Source of the DNA: Aphelocoma coerulescens
Lineage: Eukaryota > Chordata > Aves > Passeriformes > Corvidae
Direction of reading: 5' to 3'
Length of the DNA: 64,000 nucleotides
Assembly (NCBI RefSeq): GCF_041296385.1
Contig: NC_091020.1
Location: forward strand, 32,692,001-32,756,000
Shown here piece by piece: positions 56,364 through 64,000 of the stretch (its first letter is position 1; every line of letters begins with the position of its first letter). The notes below the pieces were generated by a model. The model ran no database searches, had not been told where the DNA came from, and saw only the letters and a list, made by a program, of their open reading frames with translations. Made by a program: the position numbers and the translations under genes.

Positions 56364-57872
56364 ACCAACCCAAAACACATGGAAAAAAAGAAAAAAGTAC
56401 TTCTGCAAGTAAGCAAGGTACCAGCAACTTCTAATTCCTAATCTGGCAGATTTACTAAATTTGCAACTAATGCTCTGTTTTGGAGAACTTGTTGCCAACA
56501 AATGTGATTATTTAATTTCATCTTAAACTACAGTAAGATTTTAGGCATATATGAGAATTTTTTCTCTCCGTGACTTTCAGATACCAGGAAATGCAAAAAT
56601 GTTTCTTCTGTTCTTTAGGATCAACAGTGTCAACTGATTTGTTATCAGAACAAGAATTCTGAACTCCCTTGGAATTCTAGTTATGGTGCTGTAAAATTTC
56701 CACTAAAATAATATTTTGAATAGTCAGCCTATTTTTGATGCACTCCTAAAGGTGGGTTATAACTTTTTGCACATTTGGATTTCCATGGACTGCATGTAGT
56801 GGTGTTTTGGAGGGGGGGAGAAGAGAATTTGGACTTTGGAATTTGGACACTTTAGATCTTTTGAACTAAGTAGGGTTTATGTTGTGTTACATTAGGCTTT
56901 GCAGCAATTATGTTTTCTTAAATGTTTAAATGTATTGTTTGGTTACTGTTTTGAGAATGGTTTCCTTCCCAGTGCTTTGTGAACAGTTCTTGTTTCTGTA
57001 TTGATCAGTGGAAGAGCTCGTTGTTTAGTTTTGTTGTTATTGGTACTGAACTGTTCCTAGTCCTGCAATCGTGGCCTATAACTTTTGGTGCACTAAGAAT
57101 CTGAAGTGCCTGTGTTTTCTCTCACGTTTTTGAAACACTTTTGGGTTAGTGATGTACACAAACCATTCTTACTGGGTTTGAGTGTTGGCTTGGAGTTGCT
57201 CTGGATAGCATAGTTCGAAACAGCTCTTTAAAACAAGATTTATGCCAGGGGTACCAGTGTTCTGGTGTTGCACCCACTGTTGTGCAATATGTGTTCTTAA
57301 AAAGTGAGTATTTGTTGTTTGTGTACATTGTGTTATGGGGCATCAGCGATGCCACTGAGGAGAACCTTTACATTTCAAGTATTCGATTAGATGGTGTGTA
57401 CTTTTCATCATTTTTGGAAAAAAAAATGTTTGCTTTAATCCCAACCCCACAAGTATCTCATGCTGCTGCTTACTGTGATCCCAGTTGTCCAGCTTTGTGA
57501 GACTTTCTTTGTCTACTGGAACCTAAGATACATATCAGGCAAGTCCATCTTCTCTCCAACTTCCAAACTGACTTCCTGCTTGAGAGATATGGATGGCTTT
57601 CCCACAGCAATTTGTTGATCCCAGGATAGAATAATTGGTGTCATATAAGAATGGAATAGAATTAATTTCAAAACCTTAAATTATATCAGCACCTTCTTTT
57701 GGTTTTGGTCTATTTTTTTTTTATCCATAAGCTAATTAATCACTGTCTGAAGGCAGTGGTGTCTGTAAATTACTGGTTTTGTTTGACTCTTTAGCTATAT
57801 GTGAAAACTAGCACAGAATTGGAAGTTACTGTAAATGTCTGTACTAGTATTGTAGGTTTTAATTTCTATAAA

Positions 57873-57878
57873 AATAAA
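57873..57878 (+). terminator. PLEKHA1: Possible intermediate poly(A) signal of PLEKHA1
   Basis: AATAAA in TATAAAAATAAACC, followed within 50 bp by a T-rich then TGTGTGG element (57900-57920), a typical downstream context. Confidence 0.5.
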
Positions 57879-58259
57879 CCAATAGCTCTTTCAAAGCTTA
57901 TTTTTTCACATTATGTGTGGAAGACACTTTGTGTTGTAATATTTTTACTGTAGTCTAACATCTGAAATCACTTGCTCTGGTACAGCTTTCACACTGCATG
58001 GTCATTTTATTATATTTTGGTATTGGCAATTTTTACACATTGGGTGGAGGTAAAGCAGCTCCATTATGGGACTTACAAAAAGAGGGAAAAAGAGAAAAAC
58101 GAAAAAAGAAAAGAACTACTGTTGTAGTTTGGTAGCATAGGGAAATATTTGTGGTTGGTCACTGTCAGGGTCTCCTATTTATCAGTACTTTTATAAATCT
58201 ATGAAAATTGTTAAATTATTTTAGAAACAGTGCTGTAAATATGTCACATTTAAATTGTC

Positions 58260-58265
58260 AATAAA
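58260..58265 (+). terminator. PLEKHA1: Probable main distal poly(A) signal of PLEKHA1
   Basis: AATAAA in GTCAATAAATCAG, followed by AAATAGCATC and a GT/T-rich stretch (TGGTTGAGTTTCTTTG). Coding-like or UTR-like signals are not evident beyond it. Confidence 0.6.
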
Positions 58266-59176
58266 TCAGTTTGGGTAACTTAAAATAGCATCTGGTTGAG
58301 TTTCTTTGCACAGTGGTAAATATTTGATCAGAGCAGTATATTCCTTTTCAGCGTGTAAGAGAACAGATTCTCCTTTATCCAGCCATAAAATCTCTTTAAT
58401 TCTTCAAATCTGATCGGGTTGTGTAGCCTAAGAGTGGAATTGAACACTGAGCTGATTTTCTTGTGCTGTTCTCAGTTTCTTCTGTGGAAGTTCTACATGT
58501 TTTACATGCAGGGGATACTACCAGGTTATTTTCCCACTAAAGGAAGGGGTGATGCAGAGTAATACCAAGTTATTATTTGGAAACACTCAGGCACCGTCTG
58601 AAAGGGGAAAAAACAACAAACTATATCATGCATTTTTCTGTATTTATGGTGATGCATAAGAGAGGTTCTCTCTCAGAAATGCTTTCCTGAAATGCAGGCT
58701 GTACACAATTACCCAGATCCCACTGCCACCACCTGGCTGTGCACTCTGCCTCTGCACTGGAGAGGAAATCAAATTATTCTGTGTGGCTGCAGGTTTAAAC
58801 CCACTGTGTTAAAATAAAATATTTACGGAAAATGGAGCTGTTGACTCTGCACTGCACATTCCTGGAGGCGGCTGCTTGAGGGGTGATGCTCCAGGATACA
58901 GTTTAAGAAAGTGGAATATTCCTTAAGCCTCGTGGAATAACAGGATGTCAGCACCACCTAGGGGTCACACTCCAGCTTTAAAAATCAGTCAAGTCTAGTA
59001 TTTGCTTTTGTAGTGTATTTCACACATAAAAAGTGATCTGGAGATTCCAGTTGTTAAGTCACTGGGCTGCTCCAGTTGGTTGGGTTGTTGGTTTTGGGGT
59101 TTTTTTAAATTTTTGCTCTTTTTTAGGCTAATTTTTTAAAGTTTCATAGTAAGTGTTATAATGGATGGAGAAATTA

Positions 59177-59203
59177 CAGAGTGCACCTAATATGTGCACT
59201 CTG
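59177..59203. repeat. Perfect 10-bp inverted repeat, 7-bp loop
   Basis: CAGAGTGCAC (59177-59186) and GTGCACTCTG (59194-59203) are perfect reverse complements around CTAATAT. It could extrude or fold in RNA. There is no T-run or gene context that assigns a role. Confidence 0.6.
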
Positions 59204-61299
59204 AAGGTTTGGAACAGAAATTTTGCTGTCATCTAAACAATTCCATATTAGATAGAGGTGAGAGAGAGGGAAGAAGTGAAAGAAGGGGAAATTTGGATAG
59301 GGAATTTTAGTCTAAAAGTTGAAATTAAGAAAGTGAAGCCCTCTGTGCTATGTGTAGTTTTACCTTTTAATAGTTTCATTTAATGTCTTAATATTCATCT
59401 GTACTTTGTAGAACAGCCTATAAAGTATTCGATGCTCCAAGCCAGTGAGCTGCTAAAGCCCTTCTGAGGTCTCCCAGTGAAATACTGAAGGCAGCTCTCA
59501 GGAAGAGTTAAACCCGAATCCTACCTTGTGAGTTGTGTCTGCCTGGATTTTTCCCTTCAGATTCTCTGTGCAACCTCTCAGGACAAGAAGCTGGTACTCA
59601 TTTGTGAAGGCACCACTAATGGTGTAGTAGTTGTTGAACGCTGCTCTTCAGCGTGTCACTTTTGACACTGTAATTAGGGATTTGCATTTCAAACGAGTGG
59701 AATTTTGCATATCACTGTGCGCAGTGAACGCGTCTTGCAAGAATTTAAGCCACTGTCGCACTGCATTCTCCTGATGGTAGCCGGGCACCTCGGGACACCT
59801 GAGTCACGTCTGCTCTCAACAGATGGGTGTCAGCTGCGAGTTGGCAGCGCAGTGGGCTTGTTTTCTATCAATTACAAAGTTTCAGCGCTTGTTTCACAGT
59901 GTGCAGTGTAATACGTGCACTCCTGCCTGTAGGTTTGCCCTCTGACAGGAAGGAAATGCCACCTGACCACAGAGACATACTTGGTGCAGATTAGCGATTG
60001 TTTCTTAGGGCAGGTCGCTTGGGTTCATGTCAGGCTTTACAAAAGGCACCCTGGTGGTTCATTTAGTTTGTAAATTATGCCAACAGTTAATGCTTGTCAA
60101 GCACCAGGGCTAGATTATATCAGGAAAAAAACCATGGAGCTTTAAATTCCCTGATTTGCAGCCATTCTCTTTCAAGGCAATGGCATTTTTTCCTGTACGT
60201 AGCAATGAATCCAGCACATGTTTTTTTAAAAAGGGTTTGTTTTTTTCTTTAAGTTTTTGTAAGACTTCTCTTGTTATGTTAAAGTAGAGAAGTCCTGGGT
60301 TTTTGGGAGGTGGGAGTAGGAATGTTACATTTTTTCCCTTGAGAAATCTGAGAGGAAGCCATTAAGGAATGAAGCAAAATGATAGTAATAATAATAATGA
60401 AGCAACCAGAATAAAGCTCGAAAAGCTTTCTGCAAAGTCAAAGACGTTGGACTTTGCTCAGACTATCAGCATTCCAACCTTTCCAAACCTCCTTCATCCT
60501 CTTTCCTGGCCGGGACCCTTCTAGACTCAGACTTTACCCTTTTTTCTGTGGCCAAGTGAGCTCTTTTTTCATCCTTTACTCTCTTCCCACCCTTCCCGTG
60601 TGTGCCCAGGTGCTCCGAGGGTCACATTGCAGGGCAGGGCGGGCTGGCACAGCATCCCTGCATCCCTGACAGCAGTATCCAAACTTCCGTACCTCTAGGA
60701 GAATTTCCAGCGTGTGATCTCTAGGTGGAGCCTCCCATCACCCAGTTCTTTTTGAAAAGTAGATGAGATATTTTACCACTGAGTCTCTGGAGTGTGTTTT
60801 TCAGACCACGTTTTCAGCCTCTCTGATGGTTAATGTCTGCTGGCCTGGGGAGCTGTTCTGTATCAGGTGGAGGAGAAATAATAATTGCTGGGTGTGCAGT
60901 GCCTCTCAGGTCTATGGCACTTCTGCACAGATCATGTAGACAATGAGCAAATCTATTTTTTGGTAAGCTGATTTATTAACCTCCCCAAAGACTAAGCTCA
61001 GTTATTCTGGGAAGAGAGATGTTAATTTCCAGCATTTTGTGCACCTAGATGAAAACAATAAAATTAATACTATAAAACATTATATTTTTGATACTCAATA
61101 GAAGATTTGCATTCTTACCAAAAAGATCTTGAAGCTCATAGTGCTGGCTGACTTGTTAAAAATACAGTTGTACACCTTTGCTCTTAGAAGGACCACTGTC
61201 AAAGAATACCAAGTTAAAAAGAGACTCAACCATCCACAGAGAGGGAGGATGACAGAACCTGGAGCTTTCCCACTGCCTGTAATCTTTCCCTGGCTGCAG

Positions 61300-61336
61300 A
61301 GATAAGGCTTGGAGCAGTTAAGTTATCTGACCACAG
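61300..61336. promoter_or_regulatory. GATA-GATA-RUNX motif cluster upstream of HTRA1
   Basis: AGATAAG (61300-61306) and the inverted GATA site TTATCT (61323-61328) are followed at once by GACCACAG (61329-61336), a RUNX-type core. The motifs are visible; enhancer activity is inference. Confidence 0.3.
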
Positions 61337-61734
61337 CAATGTGAGAGGAAAGCAGTGAGCCTTTCTGGGCTGGCGAGGATGGAACCCCACAATAACTCAA
61401 TGATCTTTCAATATTTTGTTTCTGCTTCCAGATAGGAGCTTATAAGATCTTTTCTGAACCTGTTATATTTTTTGGGGTTTTTTTGTTTTTTTTTTATTGG
61501 GGCTTGGTGTTTTGTTTTTGTTCTGGTTTTTTGTTTGGTGGGGGCTGTTTGTTTGTTTTTCACTAAAAGCAGTTCATCTTTCCTTAAAGACTTGTCTTTA
61601 TTTAAAAAGGGGCAAAACCCAAACCAAACAAAAAAACCCCCAAGCTTATAAAACCCCAAAGCTTATTAAAAGTAGCCAATAAGCAATTGATAATTAACTA
61701 ATAACTTGGAAAAATTTTGCCATGATATCTATCC

Positions 61735-61784
61735 ATATATATATATATATGGGGGGTATATATATGTATGTGTGTATACATACA
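61735..61784. repeat. TA/TG-rich microsatellite
   Basis: (AT)n, a G6 interruption, then TATATATATGTATGTGTGTATACATAC-like sequence. A compound simple repeat. Confidence 0.85.
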
Positions 61785-61939
61785 TTAAAAAGATTTAAAC
61801 TTGTAAACATTTTCAAACTTTTTCTTAGACGTGATAGCACTACTGATTTTAATATTAAGGCAGTTTTCTGTGAATTGTTCCATTTTACTACTTGGGCCAC
61901 TTCTGAAATCAGGTAATTCTGAAATCTCCTTTCTTGCAG

Positions 61940-62032
61940 AGCGTAGAAGTTATTGAAGAACAGCAGATGAAAAGAGTTCACACTGGAACTTTACCTGGGA
62001 ACACTGGAATATACATGGTTCCCCACCTTCAG
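61940..62032 (+). other. Isolated exon-like unit of unknown meaning
   Basis: A 93-bp block begins after a good acceptor (CTCCTTTCTTGCAG) and ends at CTTCAG|GTACTA. It is open in one frame for exactly 31 codons (SVEVIEEQQMKRVHTGTLPG and 11 more). I do not recognise the peptide, and no partner exon was found. It may be chance, a lineage-specific exon or an upstream HTRA1 exon. Confidence 0.25.
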
Positions 62033-62374
62033 GTACTAACCAAGCAGTTTAGTAAGTTTTGACACAGTTTGATAAGTTTTTATGATGTTCCCTGGAACAA
62101 TTTGAATTCTGGTGCTTGGGATGCCGCTTCTACCTGCTGAAGTGGCTCGTTGTTAAACTTTTCCTAGGAGAAAAGACTTCGAATTATTTTGTATTAACGT
62201 AGCTGCTGCCAAGTTCATCTCCTTGGTTGCAGCTCATCTAACAGTTAACAGCGTTTCCTCTTGCCTAATGGGTTGTAAAGTTCATTAGCTGCTTGGTTAT
62301 CGGTGCCTGATAAAGGTACACTTAAATAATTATAGATGGGGAGTCAGTTCAAAAGTTTAATCGGCTTGTAATTT

Positions 62375-62394
62375 AAAAAAAAAAAAAAAAAAAA
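62375..62394. repeat. Poly(A) tract
   Basis: Twenty consecutive A. No retrotransposon body was recognised upstream. Confidence 0.85.
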
Positions 62395-63148
62395 TTGGCT
62401 TTGCTCAGTTTCCAGCTCTTTTAAACCGCTCCCTCCCTCCCATCTTTGGCAGGGATGCCCTGTCCCTCGGAGGGCGCTTGGTAGTAATTAAACCTCCTTT
62501 CAGAGCACCTTGTGTGTGCCCAAAGAGCAGATGGCAGAGAGGCCGCTGTCCATAGGTTCTGGCCGTTGCCCAGCTGCCGGATAAATGGGATCAGCCTGCT
62601 TGTGGGATGGTGGAAAACGACTTTTTTTTTTTTTTTTTCCCCCGATTATTATTTCGGTAGATTAAACTTCTGGTGATTGCCGGTATCCGCCTCGCCCTGC
62701 GGCTCTGAGCATCCCGGGTGAAGCGGGGCCGAGCAGAAGGGTTGGGAGCATCCTTCCTCCCATCCCTCCGAGCCGGGAATGTCACGGCTCACCGCGTGCG
62801 GGAATACCGGGCATTCCCGGTGGGGATGCCTGATGTTTGCATGCATTTACATATAATGGGCGTATCGCTTCACTCCTTCTACCGTGGGACCGGCTGGCTC
62901 CATCCATCCCCTTATCAGCTGGAAACGTTATCGGCGCTCACTCTGGGTTGCTTTCCCGTAATTCCTGAGGTGGAGAAGCGTTCACCCCCCCCCTTCCCTT
63001 GTTTGCAGGAGCGCGTTATCAGCCTTTCCCCCGATCTTAATCGCCTGTCGCGATTTCGGAGCTTTCACCGCCAAGTTTCCCCGCAGCGCCGGACCAAGGC
63101 CGTGTGACCACACGAGCCAAGGCGGCGGGGAGAGGCTGTCGCTGTCCC

Positions 63149-63262
63149 GGGGGGGGTGTCACGGTCCCGGGGGGCGGTGTGGGGGTGTCCCAGCCGGGAG
63201 CGGGGGGGGGGCCGTGCCCGCGGTCCCGCCCCGCCCCGCCGCGTCTCGGCTTAAAGCGGCCG
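63149..63262 (+). promoter_or_regulatory. HTRA1: HTRA1 CpG-island promoter
   Basis: A GC-rich promoter precedes the HTRA1 start. It has a series of G-runs (63149-63211) with G-quadruplex potential, overlapping inverted GC boxes CCCGCCCCGCCCCGCC (63225-63240) for SP1-type factors and a weak TATA-like CTTAAAG at 63250-63256. The transcription start is not resolvable; if the TATA-like word is used it would fall near 63280, about 45 bp before the ATG. Confidence 0.55.
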
Positions 63263-63323
63263 CCCGGCCCCCGGCGCGCTCACCGCGCTCGCCGCCCCTC
63301 GCCGCCCCGGAGCCGCCGCCGCG

Positions 63324-63786
63324 ATGCCGCTGCGGGGCTGGACGCTGCTGCTGGCGGCCCTGCTGCCCTCCGTGCTGCCGTCGCTGCTGGCCGCGCCGCC
63401 GCCCGCCTGCCCCGAGCGCTGCGATCGGTCGCGCTGCCCGGCGCTGCCCGCAGCCTGCCCCGGCGGGCCCGTGCTGGACGCCTGCGGCTGCTGCCGCGTG
63501 TGCGGCGCGGAGGAGGGCGAGGCGTGCGGGGGCGCGGGGGGCGGCGGGCCGCCCTGCGGAGAGGGGCTGCAGTGCGTGGTGCCGCCCGGCGCCGGCGTCC
63601 CCGCCTCGGCCACGGTGCGCAAGCGGGCGGCCGCGGGGCGCTGCCAGTGCACCAGCACCGAGCCCGTGTGCGGCAGCGATGCGGTGACCTACGCCAGCCC
63701 CTGCCAGCTGCGGGCCGCCAGCCGCCGCGCAGAGCGCCTCCGGCAGCCGCCCATCATCGCCATCCAGCGCGGAGCCTGCGGGCAGG
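63324..63786 (+). CDS. HTRA1: HTRA1 exon 1 (partial gene): signal peptide, IGFBP-like and Kazal-like modules
   Basis: The ATG at 63324 (context GCCGCGATGC) opens a frame of 154 codons plus one base, ending at GGGCAGG|GTGAGG (phase 1). A hydrophobic signal peptide covers about residues 5-24. The IGFBP-like module (about 28-107) holds cysteines 29, 33, 38, 45, 54, 56, 57, 60, 68, 78, 84 and 107, including the CGCCRVC motif. The Kazal-like module (about 108-153) contains [20 protein letters not shown] and [31 protein letters not shown] and RGACGQ match human HTRA1. The trypsin-like protease and PDZ domains lie on later exons outside the window. HTRA1 is a secreted serine protease acting on extracellular matrix and TGF-beta-pathway proteins. 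The frame is extremely GC-rich, so long frames overlap it in other phases; they are shadows. Confidence 0.95.
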
Positions 63787-64000
63787 GTGAGGATGCGCGG
63801 GGGGATGTCCCGGGGTGCGGGGGTAGCGCGGAGGTTCAGCCCCGTGGTCCTCATCCCGGGTCGGGACGCGGGTCCCGGGCCGTGCTGCCACCGCCTCGCG
63901 GTGAGAGAGGAGCCAGAGACGAGGCTTGGCCGCGGCTCAACTTGGGCGCTCCAGCTCGGCGAGAAACTGGAGCAGGAATGCGGTTTGGCCGCGGGTGTCA
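63787..64000 (+). other. HTRA1: HTRA1 intron 1, 5' end
   Basis: GC-rich intronic sequence continues to the window edge after the donor GTGAGG. No feature was seen in it. Confidence 0.85.

Larger units (their letters stand above)
56076..58285 (+). other. PLEKHA1: PLEKHA1 3' UTR
   Basis: AT-rich sequence without coding character follows the stop. It includes a TA/TG microsatellite (about 56201-56221) and several ATTTA-type words. The end is set near 58285, about 20 bp after the last AATAAA and before a GT-rich stretch; the exact cleavage site is inferred. Confidence 0.7.
58286..63224. other. PLEKHA1-HTRA1 intergenic interval
   Basis: This 4.9-kb interval corresponds to the place of ARMS2 in primates. 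I found no ARMS2-like frame, as expected because ARMS2 is regarded as primate-specific. It contains a perfect 10-bp inverted repeat (59177-59203), a GATA/RUNX motif cluster (61300-61336), G/T- then A/C-rich low-complexity DNA (61467-61660), a TA-rich microsatellite (61735-61784), an isolated exon-like unit (61940-62032), an A-run (62375-62394) and a T-run (62621-62638). CpG-rich HTRA1 promoter DNA begins near 62640. Confidence 0.7.

Noticed and set aside
59581..59670. Possible exon after CAACCTCTCAG with a 27-codon open frame
   Set aside because: The frame runs into a stop with no suitable donor, and the peptide is not recognisable.
63104..63854. Long open frames of 228 (plus) and 231 (minus) codons over HTRA1 exon 1
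   Set aside because: They are other-phase and antisense shadows of the very GC-rich HTRA1 exon, which has clear IGFBP and Kazal cysteine patterns in its own frame.

Overview
This is a vertebrate, very probably avian, nuclear genome window. Two things point to a bird. Three antisense fragments of CR1 non-LTR retrotransposon are present (7.3-7.9 kb and 26.4-26.8 kb), plus a short remnant resembling an avian LTR near 22.0 kb. Repeat density is otherwise low and the introns are compact. I cannot name the species. There are no bacterial-type operons, CRISPR arrays or prophages.

Layout: (1) 1-26.4 kb is gene-free. I found no exon with convincing homology on either strand, only CR1 and LTR remnants, simple repeats and some possible regulatory palindromes. 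(2) 26.4-27.6 kb holds two abutting CR1 fragments. They are followed directly by a CpG-island promoter with two ZNF143/THAP11-type motifs spaced 50 bp apart, an NRF1-like site and a non-coding first exon ending at 27098. (3) 27.1-58.3 kb is PLEKHA1 (TAPP1) on the + strand. A non-coding exon 1, a 13.4-kb intron and eleven coding exons (40564-56075) give an intact 411-residue two-PH-domain protein ending in the PDZ ligand -SDV. A 2.2-kb 3' UTR with several AATAAA signals follows. All splice sites are GT-AG and all junctions keep frame. (4) 58.3-63.2 kb is intergenic, at the place where primates carry ARMS2; no ARMS2-like frame was seen. (5) 63.2-64.0 kb is the CpG-island promoter and exon 1 of HTRA1 on the + strand, encoding the signal peptide, IGFBP-like module and Kazal-like module. 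The protease and PDZ exons lie beyond the window.

The order PLEKHA1-HTRA1 in tandem matches the human 10q26 locus. The two genes act in different places. PLEKHA1 is a cytosolic adaptor that binds PI(3,4)P2 at the plasma membrane, and HTRA1 is a secreted serine protease.

The most interesting signal is at the 3' end of PLEKHA1. A 41-nt cassette with good splice sites (53584-53624) would shift the last coding exon into a second open frame of 74 codons. Exon 12 would then be dual-coding, and splicing would swap the PDZ-binding tail for a proline-rich one. Reading through the cassette's donor gives a third, short C-terminus.
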